A DNA stretch of 64,000 bases from Sphingomonas crusticola (GCF_003391115.1 NZ_QTJP01000001.1:1178001-1242000); one strand, 5' to 3'. Shown: positions 36,791 to 47,500, counted from the first letter of the stretch. Made by a program: numbers and translations. Notes: generated by a model not told the origin, from the letters alone.

Positions 36791-36851
36791 TTTGCGTAAC
36801 TTTGCGTAAATTTGCAGACGGCGCAAGAGGCTTGTTGCAGGTTTTGCGTAA
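36791..36851. repeat. TTTGCGTAA direct repeats, 10-bp phase
   Basis: TTTGCGTAA occurs at 36791-36799 and 36801-36809, a partial copy TTTGCAGA follows at 36811, and a third full copy is at 36843-36851. The 10-bp step places the first three on one face of the helix, as expected for cooperative regulator binding. They are about 260-320 bases upstream of the receptor ATG. Confidence 0.5.
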
Positions 36852-36980
36852 TGTCTCGGAAACCGCCAAATGGTACCGCTATCGTCCGGATACTCCGCTT
36901 TATGCGAAGGCTTGGCCGAGCCAGCCGCCACACCCGTCGAGAGAATCACGCATATACCGAACGACTGAGTTGCGGCATTT

Positions 36981-36995
36981 ATGCAAAATTTGCAT
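36981..36995. promoter_or_regulatory. Palindrome ATGCAAA-A-TTTGCAT
   Basis: A perfect inverted repeat with 7-base arms and one central base. It shares the TTTGC core with the direct repeats at 36791-36851. It could be an operator for the LacI protein encoded at 38685-39698 or part of the MFS terminator region; the sequence alone cannot decide. Confidence 0.35.
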
Positions 36996-37080
36996 TGAGA
37001 TTTGCGAGGCTGGGGATTAGCGTGCGTCTATGGCATCAATCCAGACGCCCCGATGGATCGGATCCGGCTCCGACCGCTAT

Positions 37081-38634
37081 TCAGCTGTCGACTATACCGG
37101 CCCGATGGGGATTGGGGATAAGCAATACGCAGCCGGCGGCGAGCGCGAGCGACACGGCAGCCAGCCCCAGAGCGAAGATCGCCTGACCACCGGATGCATG
37201 GCGCACGAGCGGGCCGAGTATGGTTGCTGCGACCAGCTGGGGCAGCACCAGGAACATGTTATGGATCCCCATATAGACCCCCATTTTGCGCGGGGGCACG
37301 GCGGCAGACAGCATGGCGTAAGGCATGGACAGGACCGACGCCCATGCGCAGCCGATGCCAATCGTCGGCAGCCACAACATTGCCGGTTGGGACACGATCA
37401 GGAAACCGCCCAAGCCGAATGCGCCCATCAGCAGGCAACAGGCGTGACTGGCACGGCGGCCGATGCGTGCCGCTACTTCCGGAAGGACCAAGGCCACCAG
37501 CGCAGCCACGCCATTATACCCCGCAAACAGCAGCCCGACCCAGTCGGCAGCGGCGTTATACGCTACCGAGCCTGGATCGGTGGTCCCGAAGTCTCGCGCC
37601 GCCACCGCCGGTATCGAATAGATCCACATGGCGAAAAGGCCAAACCATGTGAAAAATTGCACGATCGCCAATCGGCCCAGCACGGCGGGCATGTGCAGAA
37701 TGTCCTCGACGATCTCGAGCAGGCCGAGCGAGGTACGTCCCCCACGCCGCAGCCACACCGCCCCCAGTTGCGCAAGCCCGAACATCACGGCGATTGCGGC
37801 GAGCACATAGATTTCTCGCTCGTAATGTCCCACCCTCGCGATCCCGCCGATCGCAATCCCGCCGAGAACCCACAGCAAACCGCTACGCACCAGCACGGCC
37901 GCGCCCCGGCTGGTCGGCACTGCATGTTCCGCCAGCTCTGGCGCGTCCGCAGCGAGGCTTTCGGGCGGACGTTCAGGCGTGGTCACCACCGTCCATGTAA
38001 CTGCGACGAGCAAACTCACGGCGCCGATGTAAAAAGCCATGCGCACGGATTCCGGGAGCATACCCGCGGTCGCCTTCCCGCTAACACCGAACCAGTTGGT
38101 CAGCACCCATGGCAAGGCGGAAGAGAAGACGGCGCCGATGCCAATGAAGAAGACCTGCATCGCAAAGCCGGCGGTGCGCTGATCGTCGGGCAGGCTGTCC
38201 GCCACCAGCGCTCTGAATGGCTCCATCGCGATATTGATTGCCGCAGTCAGCAGCCACAAGGCGAGGCTGGCCGCCCACAAGGTTGCGGCATTGGGCATCA
38301 GGAACAGCGCCAGTGCGGTGAGCATCGAACCGCCCAGCAGGTAGGGCCGGCGGCGGCCGAGCGGGCCCCAGGTGCGATCGCTCAGATGTCCTATTACCGG
38401 CTGCACCAGCAGGCCGGTGATCGGCGCCGCGATCCACAATATCGCAAGCTCGTCGACGTTCGCACCCAGCGTCTGGAAAATGCGGCTCGTATTGACGTTC
38501 TGCAGGCCCCACACGATCTGCACGCCGAACAGGCCGCAGCACATGTTCCAGATCTGCAGCGGCGTGAGGTGCGGCCGGCCGCGCGAGCGCAAACGCGCTT
38601 TATCCGTCGCCCCGGGAGCGTCGCTCGCTTGCAA
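37081..38634 (-). CDS. MFS sugar transporter (MalY/GPH-like, maltose/sucrose type)
   Basis: 517 residues if started at TTG 38634, which has GGAGG exactly 7 bases upstream. The ATG at 38673 would leave only 11 bases to the divergent lacI ATG and no room for a promoter. Twelve membrane segments are visible, with the GPH/SLC45-like loop [21 protein letters not shown] near the second and third helices, matching sucrose/maltose:proton symporters such as Caulobacter MalY. It imports the di- or oligosaccharide across the inner membrane. It is divergent from a LacI regulator and beside the GH97/TonB-receptor operon. Confidence 0.85.
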   Translation of the reverse strand: MQASDAPGATDKARLRSRGRPHLTPLQIWNMCCGLFGVQIVWGLQNVNTSRIFQTLGANVDELAILWIAAPITGLLVQPVIGHLSDRTWGPLGRRRPYLLGGSMLTALALFLMPNAATLWAASLALWLLTAAINIAMEPFRALVADSLPDDQRTAGFAMQVFFIGIGAVFSSALPWVLTNWFGVSGKATAGMLPESVRMAFYIGAVSLLVAVTWTVVTTPERPPESLAADAPELAEHAVPTSRGAAVLVRSGLLWVLGGIAIGGIARVGHYEREIYVLAAIAVMFGLAQLGAVWLRRGGRTSLGLLEIVEDILHMPAVLGRLAIVQFFTWFGLFAMWIYSIPAVAARDFGTTDPGSVAYNAAADWVGLLFAGYNGVAALVALVLPEVAARIGRRASHACCLLMGAFGLGGFLIVSQPAMLWLPTIGIGCAWASVLSMPYAMLSAAVPPRKMGVYMGIHNMFLVLPQLVAATILGPLVRHASGGQAIFALGLAAVSLALAAGCVLLIPNPHRAGIVDS

Positions 38635-38684
38635 AGCATCCCCTCCGATGCGTACCCCTCTTATTAACGGCAAGCTAGGGCGGC

Positions 38685-39698
38685 ATGGGCAGCGGTAGCA
38701 ACAACAATACCACGCTGGAGGACCTGGCGAAGCTGGCGGGTGTGTCCGTGTCGACCGTATCGCGCGCGCTCAACGATCAGCCGCTGATCAGCACGCGGAC
38801 CAAACAGCGTATCTGGGCGCTGGCGCGCGATCACAATTATCCGTTCCGTCATTACATGCCGGCCGGCCCGATCGGGGCGGAGGGATCGATCGCGATCGTG
38901 ACACCGCATATGCGCGGCCGTCCGCTGCCGCTGTCGCACCCCTTCTTCCTCGAATTGCTCGCGAGCATCGGCGAGGCGGCGCGCGCGCGCGACTGCGACT
39001 TCACCGTCAGCCATACTGCGCCGGCAAACTATGATGACCTGGTCCACGCGACCACGACCAGCCGAGCGAGCGGCGTCATCTTCCTCGGCCAAAGCATGCT
39101 GCATGAGGCGCTCAACCAGCTTGCGACGACCAACGCGCGCTTCGTCGTGTGGGGCGCGCAAATGCCCGGCCAGCGCTACAGCTCGATCGGCTCGGACAAT
39201 CTCCTCGGCGGGCGACGCGCAACGCTTCATCTCGCCCGTCTCGGCCGCAAACATATCCTGTTTCTTGGCGGCACCGATCCCGAGGCGATGCAGCGCCGCC
39301 AGGGCTATAACGAAGCGCTGGCGGAGAGCGGGATCGAAGCGGACCCCAAGCTGATCGTGCCGGTCGATTTCGAATTCGAGTCCGCTGAAGCCGCCGTCAA
39401 CCGCCTGCTGCGGCGCCACGTCGCGTTCGACGGCATCGTCGCCTCCTCCGACCTGATCGCGCTTGGCGCGATCCGCGCTTTGCGCCGCGCCGGCCTGTCG
39501 GTGCCGGAAGACGTGTCGGTGGTGGGTTATGACGATATGCTGCTCAGCCGCTTGAGCACGCCGGCATTGAGCACGATCCGCCAGGACACGCATGAGGCCG
39601 GCCGCCTGCTCGTCTCGCACATCCTCGACGATCCTGCCGATCATTTGCCCGTCTTGCTGCCGACGGATCTGATCGTGCGCGAATCCTGTGGCGGCTAA
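38685..39698 (+). CDS. LacI-family regulator of the alpha-glucan locus
   Basis: 337 residues. The N-terminal HTH is canonical ([20 protein letters not shown], residues 10-29) with a hinge ([13 protein letters not shown]). The periplasmic-binding-protein-like effector domain has [28 protein letters not shown] and [13 protein letters not shown]. It is divergent from the MFS transporter with about 50 bases between starts, so it probably controls that transporter and the receptor operon, in the manner of MalI in Caulobacter. The inducer would be a maltose-type sugar by context. No obvious ribosome site precedes the ATG. Confidence 0.9.
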   Translation: MGSGSNNNTTLEDLAKLAGVSVSTVSRALNDQPLISTRTKQRIWALARDHNYPFRHYMPAGPIGAEGSIAIVTPHMRGRPLPLSHPFFLELLASIGEAARARDCDFTVSHTAPANYDDLVHATTTSRASGVIFLGQSMLHEALNQLATTNARFVVWGAQMPGQRYSSIGSDNLLGGRRATLHLARLGRKHILFLGGTDPEAMQRRQGYNEALAESGIEADPKLIVPVDFEFESAEAAVNRLLRRHVAFDGIVASSDLIALGAIRALRRAGLSVPEDVSVVGYDDMLLSRLSTPALSTIRQDTHEAGRLLVSHILDDPADHLPVLLPTDLIVRESCGG

Positions 39699-39734
39699 AC
39701 CTTCCGGTCCGCGGTCACGCATCAATTTTCACCG

Positions 39735-39748
39735 TTTCGCTGGCGAAA
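39735..39748. promoter_or_regulatory. Inverted repeat TTTCGC-TG-GCGAAA upstream of the export operon
   Basis: A perfect 6-bp-arm inverted repeat lies between the lacI stop and the ABC permease ATG (22 bases upstream of it). The short loop and lack of a T-run make a terminator unlikely. It could be an operator for a repressor of the export system. Confidence 0.35.
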
Positions 39749-39770
39749 AGATGCGCTAGGTTCCGAAGAC

Positions 39771-40976
39771 ATGCTCGGCGCCTCGCTTCTTCTGGCTTTC
39801 CGCGAGATTCGCCGTCACCTGCTGCGATCGGTGCTGACCGTGCTCGGCATCGTCATCGGCGTTGCCGCCGTTATCACGATGGTGACGGTCGGCAACGGCG
39901 TCACCGCATCGGTCCGTACCCAGATCGCCTCGCTCGGCGCCAATACGCTGATGGTCGTGCCGAACCAGTCCGGCCGCCAGGCCGGAAGCGCGGCGCCTCG
40001 TCCGTTCGAGACCGACGACATTCAGGCGATCGGAGCCCAGATTGCCGGCATTCAGGCCGTCTCGGGTCAGGCCAGCTCGAACGTCACCGCCACCGCCGAG
40101 GGCGTCAATTGGCAGACCAGCATCACCGGCACGACCAATGCCGGGATCGGCATCCAGGCGATGTCGATAACGTCGGGACGCATGTTCACGCCCGAAGAGG
40201 AAAGCGCCGGCAAGAGCGTCTGCATCATCGGCACAACCGTCCGCAAGAACCTGTTCCCGACCAACGAGCCGGTCGGCCAGGAGCTTCGGGTCGGCAAGCT
40301 CGCCTGTCCGATTATCGGCGTGCTCAAGGAGCGCGGCCAGGGTGGGATGGGCAATGACCAGGACGATGTCGTGCTGATGCCGCTCAGGACCGTCCAGCGG
40401 CAGATCATCGGCAATACCGACATCTACTGGATCGTGATCGGCGTCGATCCGGCTTACGACAATAAGACGGTTAGCGCCGATCTCGATAAGTTGCTGCGTG
40501 AGCGGCGGCATCTTGCGCCGGACCAGAATGCCGACTTCCGCCTGATCGACATGAAACAGATTTCAGACACGGTGTCTGGCACACTCAAGGTGATGACGGG
40601 GCTGGTTGCCGCGATCGCGTCCATCTCGCTGATCGTCGGGGGCATCGGCATCGTCAACATCATGCTGGTCTCGGTGACCGAGCGCACGCGTGAGATCGGT
40701 ATTCGCCTCGCCATCGGCGCGCTTGCCCGCGAGGTGCGGTTGCAATTCCTGACCGAGGCGGTGGTGTTATGCTCGCTCGGCGGCGCGATCGGCATCGCGC
40801 TTTCCTTTGGGCTTTCCATGCTGTTGACCAAAATCATGGCGGTCGACTTCGTATTCGATCCGCTCATCAATCTCGGCAGCCTGCTCTTCTCCTCCTTCCT
40901 GGGAATCGTATTCGGCTATGTCCCCGCTCAGCGCGCGGCGGCGCTTAACCCGATCGATGCGTTGCGCCATGAATAA
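39771..40976 (+). CDS. MacB-type ABC transporter permease
   Basis: 401 residues. One N-terminal membrane helix (LLRSVLTVLGIVIGVAAVITMVTVG) is followed by a periplasmic MacB_PCD domain of about 230 residues, then three C-terminal helices with the FtsX signature (GGIGIVNIMLVSVTERTREIGIRLAIGA) and ending YVPAQRAAALNPIDALRHE. Unlike E. coli MacB it has no fused ATPase; that is encoded separately at 43735. It uses ATP hydrolysis as a mechanical pump to push substrates through the partner channel rather than moving them across the inner membrane. First gene of a four-gene operon; its stop overlaps the next start. Confidence 0.9.
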   Translation: MLGASLLLAFREIRRHLLRSVLTVLGIVIGVAAVITMVTVGNGVTASVRTQIASLGANTLMVVPNQSGRQAGSAAPRPFETDDIQAIGAQIAGIQAVSGQASSNVTATAEGVNWQTSITGTTNAGIGIQAMSITSGRMFTPEEESAGKSVCIIGTTVRKNLFPTNEPVGQELRVGKLACPIIGVLKERGQGGMGNDQDDVVLMPLRTVQRQIIGNTDIYWIVIGVDPAYDNKTVSADLDKLLRERRHLAPDQNADFRLIDMKQISDTVSGTLKVMTGLVAAIASISLIVGGIGIVNIMLVSVTERTREIGIRLAIGALAREVRLQFLTEAVVLCSLGGAIGIALSFGLSMLLTKIMAVDFVFDPLINLGSLLFSSFLGIVFGYVPAQRAAALNPIDALRHE

Positions 40977-42459
40977 GCGCCTGACGGTCATCGGCAGCTT
41001 CGGCCTGCTCGCCGGCTGTGCAGCCGGACCGAACTACCAGGTTCCCGATGCACCCGCTTTGGGTATCCCGTCGGCCTTTTCTCCACCGGCCACAGCCCGC
41101 TCTACAGGTACGCTGGCCGTGTCGTCCGCTGATCTCACAACATGGTGGAGGCAATTCGACGATCCGCTGCTGACCGATCTGATCGCGCGCGCGACCGCCG
41201 GCAATCTCCAGATCGCGCAATCGGTGGCGCGCCTCGCGCAAGCCCGCGAGTCTCTCGTCCAGGCGCGCGGCAGCTTGCTGCCATCCGCCAGCGGCTCGGC
41301 GGGCGCGACGCGGAATTTCACGCATGGCGGCTCGTCCAGCATCGTTGTCGGCGGCGGCTCCGGCAATGGCGGGACTGTCATCACAACCGGCGGCTCATCG
41401 GGTAGTACGCAGCTCTCACTCGGGCTCGACGCATCGTGGCAGGCCGACATCTTCGGCGGACTGCGGCGCGGGCTCGAAGCCGCGCGGGCGGACGAGGCGG
41501 CATCGCGCTTCGATCTCGAAGCAGTGCGCACCTCGATCGCCGGTGAGGTCGCGACCAATTATATTGATGCGCGGCTGGCGCAGGCGCGGCTCAACATCGC
41601 GCTCAACACGCTGCGGACGCAAGACGACAATCTGCAGATCGCCGGTTGGCGCGTGCAAGCGGGGCTCGTGTCATCGCTCGATTCCGAACAGGCAAGGGCG
41701 CAACGTGCGCAGACGGCGGCTTCGATACCTTCGCTCGAAACGTCCTATGTGCAGGCGGTCAGCCGGTTGGGTGTATTGACCGGCCAGGCACCGGGTGCAC
41801 TGCGTGCCGAGATGGCGACTGCCCAGCCGATCCCGCGCGGGCCGGAGGCGATCGAGACGGGGATACCCGCCGACACGCTACGCCGCCGACCGGACGTGCG
41901 TGGTGCGGAACGCGCGCTCGCCGCCGCCACGGCGCGCATCGGTGTCGCCAAGGCATCCTTGTTTCCGGCCCTGTCGATCAGCGGCAACATCAACACCGCC
42001 GCGGCTAGCGTCGGCAAGCTGGGTGACCTGCTCACTGGCGGCCTGTTCGCCGGCCTGACCCAGGTCATCTTCGATGGCGGCCGCCTCAGTTCCCAGGTGC
42101 GGTCGGCACGCGCGGGTGCGGACCTCGCCTTCGCCACCTACCGCCAGACGGTGCTGAATGGCCTGGAGGATGTCGAGAACGCCATTCAGGCACTCGAAGC
42201 AGCGAAGGCGCGGCAGGCGGAACTCGCCATCGCGCTCGATGCATCGAACAATGCCGCACTCTATGCGCGTAGCCAGTACCGCGCGGGACTCACCGATTTC
42301 GTAACCCTGTTGCAGAGCGAGCAGACCTTGCTCTCGGCTCGCGATCAGCTGGCGGCGGCGCAGGCCGATCAGGCGCTGGCGCTGGTCCAGCTCTATCTCG
42401 CGCTTGGCGGCGGCTGGCAGCCCGACATGACCCTTGCCCAGACGGGGAACCCCGCATGA
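40969..42459 (+). CDS. NodT-family outer-membrane efflux lipoprotein
   Basis: 496 residues from ATG 40969, overlapping the permease stop by 8 bases. The lipobox LLAGC (Cys at residue 17) in MNKRLTVIGSFGLLAGCAAGPNY-type N-terminus marks a lipoprotein. Two repeated TolC-like domains follow: WWRQFDDPLLTDLIARA, IAQSVARLAQARESLVQARGSLLP, and RRRPDVRGAERALAAATARIGVAKASLFP in the second half. It forms the trimeric outer-membrane exit channel for the MacAB-type pump. A glycine/serine-rich insert near residues 115-145 is longer than usual. Confidence 0.92.
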   Translation: MNKRLTVIGSFGLLAGCAAGPNYQVPDAPALGIPSAFSPPATARSTGTLAVSSADLTTWWRQFDDPLLTDLIARATAGNLQIAQSVARLAQARESLVQARGSLLPSASGSAGATRNFTHGGSSSIVVGGGSGNGGTVITTGGSSGSTQLSLGLDASWQADIFGGLRRGLEAARADEAASRFDLEAVRTSIAGEVATNYIDARLAQARLNIALNTLRTQDDNLQIAGWRVQAGLVSSLDSEQARAQRAQTAASIPSLETSYVQAVSRLGVLTGQAPGALRAEMATAQPIPRGPEAIETGIPADTLRRRPDVRGAERALAAATARIGVAKASLFPALSISGNINTAAASVGKLGDLLTGGLFAGLTQVIFDGGRLSSQVRSARAGADLAFATYRQTVLNGLEDVENAIQALEAAKARQAELAIALDASNNAALYARSQYRAGLTDFVTLLQSEQTLLSARDQLAAAQADQALALVQLYLALGGGWQPDMTLAQTGNPA

Positions 42460-43733
42460 CCGAACCGGATATCGACGAATTCCTTGGCCAGCCGCCGCGC
42501 TCGCGCTGGCGCCGCTGGCGCAAGTGGATCGGCATCGGCATCGGCGTGCTCCTCCTGCTCCTGCTATTGTCGCGCTGCTTCAGGTCGACGCCCCCGGTTC
42601 ACTATGCGACCGCGCCGATCGAGCGGCACGATCTCACCGTCACGGTCACCGCCACCGGCAATCTGGCGCCGACCGTGCAGGTCAATGTCGGGTCGGAGGA
42701 ATCCGGCCTGGTCGAAAAGGTCTATGTCCGGAACAATGACCGGGTGGTGAAGGGGCAGCCGCTGGCCTCCCTCGATCTGTCGCGGCTGCGCGATGCACTG
42801 GTGCAGAGCCAGGCAAGCTTGCAGGCCGCCCAGGCGAGCGTCGCCCAGGCGCGCGCCACAGTTTCCCAGACCCGGGCCAATCTCGCGCGCCAGCAGCAGG
42901 TCTATAAATTGTCGGGCGGTAAGGTGCCGTCGCAAACCGAACTCGACACTGCGCGCGCGGATTATGCCCGTGCCGTCGCCAACGTCGCCCAGGCCGAAGC
43001 GCAGGTGGCGCAGGCGCGCGCCAACGTCTCCACCAACCAGACCAGCCTCGCCAAGGGCACGATCTATGCGCCGGTAACCGGCGTCGTCCTGTCGCGTCAG
43101 GTCGAGCCTGGGCAGACGGTTGCGGCCTCGTTCAACGTCGCCACCCTGTTCACGATCGCCGAGGACCTGTCGAAGATGCGCCTGCAGGTTAAGGTCGACG
43201 AGGCCGACGTCGGTGAGTTGCACGCCGGCGCGCCGGCCACGTTCACGGTCGATGCCTACCCGAACCAGACGTTTCCCGCGACGGTGACACGGGTGGACCT
43301 TGGCGCCAACGCCACGCCGACGATCAATAGCGCGGGTACCACCGCTACGGCCACGACGACCGTCGTCGCCTATACCGCCGAGCTGACCGTCGCCAATCCC
43401 AACCTGCTGCTGAAACCGGGCATGACGGCCACGGCGAGCATCGTCACCGACAAGCTGACCAACGTCCTGCTCGTGCCGAACGCCGCCCTGCGCTTCACCC
43501 CGCCCACCACTACCAAGAAAGGCATCTTCGGCGGGCCACCCCAGGATCCGAAAAATGCCAGCGTATCGCGCGGCGGGCGCCAACAGGTCTGGACGGTCGG
43601 GGCCGACGGGGCGCCCAAGCCAATCGCCGTCACGATCGGCCACAGCAATGGCAGCCTGACGGAGGTGCGCGGCGCCGGTCTGCGCCCGGGGCTGCAGGTG
43701 ATCACCGGGCAGTTGGCAGGCGCGACCAAATAA
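42456..43733 (+). CDS. MacA-type periplasmic membrane-fusion protein
   Basis: 425 residues, starting in an ATGA overlap with the NodT gene. One N-terminal membrane anchor (WIGIGIGVLLLLLLLSRCF) precedes the biotinyl-lipoyl-like half motif (LAPTVQVNVGSEESGLVEKVYVRNNDRVVKGQPLASLD), a long alpha-helical hairpin rich in QAQASVAQARA repeats (about 105-195), the second lipoyl half (IYAPVTGVVLSRQVEPGQTV), and beta-barrel and membrane-proximal domains. It bridges the inner-membrane permease and the outer-membrane channel. The helical hairpin length fits a MacA-like tip-to-tip assembly. Confidence 0.92.
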   Translation: MTEPDIDEFLGQPPRSRWRRWRKWIGIGIGVLLLLLLLSRCFRSTPPVHYATAPIERHDLTVTVTATGNLAPTVQVNVGSEESGLVEKVYVRNNDRVVKGQPLASLDLSRLRDALVQSQASLQAAQASVAQARATVSQTRANLARQQQVYKLSGGKVPSQTELDTARADYARAVANVAQAEAQVAQARANVSTNQTSLAKGTIYAPVTGVVLSRQVEPGQTVAASFNVATLFTIAEDLSKMRLQVKVDEADVGELHAGAPATFTVDAYPNQTFPATVTRVDLGANATPTINSAGTTATATTTVVAYTAELTVANPNLLLKPGMTATASIVTDKLTNVLLVPNAALRFTPPTTTKKGIFGGPPQDPKNASVSRGGRQQVWTVGADGAPKPIAVTIGHSNGSLTEVRGAGLRPGLQVITGQLAGATK

Positions 43734-43734
43734 G

Positions 43735-44445
43735 GTGGCGGAGCCGCTGATCTCGCTGAGGGGAGTGACCAAGCGGTTCGGGCAAGGCCCCGCCGCCTTC
43801 CAGGCCCTGCGCGGCATCGATCTCGATGTAATCGCGGGCGATTTTGTCGCCATCATGGGCTCGTCCGGATCCGGCAAGTCGACGACCATGAATATCCTCG
43901 GCTGCCTCGATGTACCGACGTCCGGCGCCTATCTGTTCCATGGCGTGCATGTCGAAAATCTCGACCGCGACCAGCGCTCCTTGCTGCGGCGGCGATATCT
44001 TGGCTTTGTTTTCCAGGGCTTCAATCTGCTGGCACGCACCACCGCGCTGGAAAATGTCGAGCTGCCCTTGGTCTATCGCGGGGAAGACCGCCGCCTGCGG
44101 CGTGAACGCGGCATGGCCGCTCTGGACAAGGTGGGCCTGGCGGATTGGTGGCATCACAATCCGGCGGAATTGTCGGGCGGCCAGCAGCAGCGCGTCGCGA
44201 TCGCGCGCGCCCTGGTCACCGAGCCCGATGTGCTGCTGGCGGACGAACCGACCGGCAATCTCGATTCGGAACGCTCGGTCGAGATCATGGAATTGCTGAC
44301 CGATCTCAATCGGCGGGCCGGCATTACCATCCTGATGGTGACACACGAAGCCGAGATGGCGGCCTATGCGCGCACGATCGTCCATTTCAAGGACGGGCTG
44401 GTCGAGAGTATCGAGGCGAAAGGGACATTGGCGGCCGCTGGCTGA
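43735..44445 (+). CDS. ABC transporter ATP-binding protein (MacB/LolD type)
   Basis: 236 residues from GTG 43735, one base after the stop of the membrane-fusion gene. Walker A is GSSGSGKST (about 43-51), the signature is LSGGQQQR, Walker B is VLLADEPTGNLD, and the switch His is in MVTHEAEMA. The sequence belongs to the LolD/MacB ATPase group that drives mechanotransmission permeases. It completes the tripartite pump as a separate ATPase, last in the operon. Confidence 0.93.
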   Translation: MAEPLISLRGVTKRFGQGPAAFQALRGIDLDVIAGDFVAIMGSSGSGKSTTMNILGCLDVPTSGAYLFHGVHVENLDRDQRSLLRRRYLGFVFQGFNLLARTTALENVELPLVYRGEDRRLRRERGMAALDKVGLADWWHHNPAELSGGQQQRVAIARALVTEPDVLLADEPTGNLDSERSVEIMELLTDLNRRAGITILMVTHEAEMAAYARTIVHFKDGLVESIEAKGTLAAAG

Positions 44446-44496
44446 CCAAAATTGCCGCGATGCGGGCCAGCACGGTTGCCGAACCACAATGTTCGT

Positions 44497-44510
44497 TGCT
44501 ACCGGTGTCA
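44497..44510. promoter_or_regulatory. LacI-type operator upstream of the LamG protein gene
   Basis: TGCTACCGGTGTCA matches 11 of 14 positions of the operator GGTAACCGGTGTCA found at 53865 and 58390, including the whole ACCGGTGTCA half. It lies 43 bases upstream of the ATG at 44553 and ties that gene to the pectin LacI regulon. Confidence 0.55.
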
Positions 44511-44552
44511 TAGCCGCAACGACGGCACTGAGGATGCGAGAGGAAGCGGCAC

Positions 44553-47500
44553 ATGGCCCACAACATGTCGGGATCTGGGATGATCGCGCTGGCGACGGCC
44601 CTGCTTTATCAGGCGCCCGCCATGGCGGCCCCCGCAGGCCTGCTGTTCCATGTCTCGGCGGACCGCGCGCTCGCCGCCGATCAGGCGGGGGGCGACGCCC
44701 AGCCCAACTTCCTCAGTCGCGTCGCTCTCGTCCCCGACGGCAAGAGCGGCAGCGCGATCCGCTGGCAGGATGACGGGGTTCTGACGTGGAACGCGCCAGG
44801 CAATATCTACGGGCGTCGCGGCACGCTTTCCTTCTTCTGGCGTTCGCGCACCCCGGTCGGGGTCGCGCCATTCGTGCTGTTCCGGGTTGGGTTCGCTGAC
44901 CATTCGAGCTGGGACATGACGTTCCTGCGGATCGACTGGAACGGCCACGGCTTCGACGCCTTCGTCACCGATACCAATCTCGCCCGCGTCCGCGTCTCGT
45001 TCAAGATGGACACGCCGCCTGCCCCCGATGCGTGGCGCCATATCGCCTTTGCGTGGGACGAGACGGTCGGCGTGCGGCTGTACGTCGACGGCAGGGAGGT
45101 GGCGCGGACCGACCGGACGGCAGATCTCGATTCCGGACTCGACCAGTTAGGCCTGGCCGGTCGCGTTGTCTCGCCGCACCAGGTTCAGAGCCGCTATAAC
45201 TTCATGCGCGGCGGCGATTTCGACGAGCTGCGCATTTACGATCACATGCTGTCCGGGACGGACATCGCCGCGCTGTCGAGCCTGACCGAACCCGCAACCG
45301 CCCCGCCCGCCGCTGAGCCGGCTGAGCCGGCTGAGCGTGCTGCCTGGCTGCACCGTTACGGTTGGGACCGCGTGTCACCCCCTGTCCTCGATGCGGCGGT
45401 TACGCGCATCCGCAGAGTCGAATTCTCAACCGCACGCGACCTCAAGCAGGAAATGCTGAAGGGCATAGACGGGATTGAGGAAACGACCTGGCCCGGCGTC
45501 TACAATCGCTCGCGGCTGCCCGGGCGCGACGACTATTTCGAGCTGCCCGACTGGAACACCTATGTGGAAGGCGGCAAGAATTATGACCTGAGCGTCCCGC
45601 CCGGCGAGAAGGTCAATCGTATCGAGCTGCGCGGGGCCGCCTACGGCACGCTGAGCTATGACGGCAAGGTGATCGACAAGCGCCCCCGGGGCATCATGCG
45701 CTCGGTCACCAGCTTCCCCGAACGCATCGGCGGCATGGTCCGCTTCAGCAATGTCGCGCAGGAAACCCCGATCCAGGAAGTGTGGGCCTATGATGTCGCG
45801 CCCGGCAAGGAGCCGGATGGCACCTTCAAGCTAAGCTACACGGTTCGTGCCGACGCCGCCCCCGCACGCGCGCAGCTAGCGCCGCTCACCGGCTTTATCG
45901 ACGGCCGCTTCCCGCCCGAAGAGCGCACGACCTTGCTGGCGCTGCCGACCAGCGGCAGCCGGGCTGCGGCCGGTGCGGGCGATGCCGCCGGCACCAGGAA
46001 GCGGGTCGAGCAGGCGAGCGCTGCGCCGCTGGTTCACATCCTGATCCCGTCCGGCTTCGGCGACGCGCTGCCGGGGGAGGCGCCGGCGCGGGCGTGGAAT
46101 TATGGCTGGGAGAATGTCCATGACGGGCTCGACGGGGTCGCGATCGACATCCCCGCGATGGACGTCACGCCCGGCAAGGACGGGCTGATCCCGCTCGACA
46201 TTCGCGTGAAGGACCCGCTCTGGCCGCAGCGCGACATGATTGACGTGCAGGTGTCGGTACGCCCGCGCGAGGCGCGCACCGTGTGGCTCGACCTGCGCGA
46301 CCGGATTCTGACCGATGATCCGCTCTATCTTAGCATCGCGTCTGCTTCGGCCGATTTCGGCGCCAAGGCGGTCGACGGGATGAACATCCGGTTGGTGTTC
46401 AAGGCACGCGAAGCCGCCAAGGCCGAGCACGTCGCCGACCGCTTCAACCAGGTGAAAGACAATTGGGGCTTCCTGGTCGAGGAGCATACCGCGTCGAAAC
46501 GTGAGGGCCTCTACCGCCGGCTCTACGCCGATATCAGCGATCTGCTGCGGGTCGATCCCGACCATGTCCAGGGCCGGCTTTACTGGCAAGACATCAGCTA
46601 CAACGCGCAATCCGCACCCGACATGCCGATGCCGCAGCCGACGCCGGGCGTACCGCTATGGGCGTTCCGTCAACTCGAGGATCTCAAGCTCGTTCGCCAG
46701 TTCGTTGACTGGTGGATCGACAATCGCCAGGTACCCTATGGCGATTTCGGCGGCGGTATTTCCGACGACGTCGACCTGACTCAGCAGTGGCCCGGCCTCG
46801 CGCTGATGGGTGTCGAGCCGGAGAAGATCAACGCTTCGCTCCGTGCCTTGTCCGACGCGGTCTACAAGAACGGCATGCGCACCAACGGGCTTGGCACGAT
46901 CACCACCGACGAGCTTCACGCTTATGAGGAAGGCCTCAACAGCGATGCGCAGCGGCTCTATCTCAACTGGGGCGAGCCCAAGGCGGTCGAGCGGCTGATG
47001 GCGACGGTCAAGGCGCTGACCGGCATCATCACCGTCAACCCCGCCGGCCACATGCACTTCGCCTCCAACTGGTATGGCGGGCGCATTGTCTATCGCGAGG
47101 GGCCATGGGAATGGCAGAAGCCCTACAGCTTCACAGTCATGCACGCGCCGATCTTGATAGGCGTCTATAACGGCAACCCGACCGCGCGGAATCTGGTGAC
47201 GGGTGTGATCGACGGCTGGATGGCGCATGGCAAGCAGGGTGCCGACGGCCGCTGGACCTATCCCAACGAGATCAATTGGCGGACCGATGCCGAGCGCGTC
47301 GGCGACGGCGGCGGCGCGACCACGCCGTTGCAGGCGGCATGGGCGAGCTGGCGCTTCACCGGCGATGCCAAATATCTGCGCCCGCTTGAGGGCAGGGTCG
47401 CGTCAGGCGGCGCCAGCATCACCAGCGAGATCAACGAGAATCCGGCGGCGGTGGCATCCGGCGAATTGGGCAGACTGGTCGCGGCGAAGCCGCCCAAGGG

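Larger units (their letters stand above)
36530..37080. promoter_or_regulatory. 551-bp intergenic region upstream of the TonB receptor
   Basis: It lies between the receptor start and the MFS transporter stop, both minus strand. No credible gene: short frames here (for example 36676-36933) lack ribosome sites and family character. It contains an ordered set of TTTGCGTAA direct repeats (36791-36851) and a 7-bp-arm palindrome (36981-36995), so it is best read as an extended control region for the receptor operon. Confidence 0.6.

Noticed and set aside
36676-36933. Small minus-strand frame in the receptor upstream region
   Set aside because: No ribosome site, Arg/Ser-rich composition, and it overlaps the TTTGCGTAA repeat array.
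37030-38667. 545-codon plus-strand frame opposite the MFS transporter
   Set aside because: His/Gln/Arg-rich shadow; the minus strand encodes a clear 12-helix transporter.
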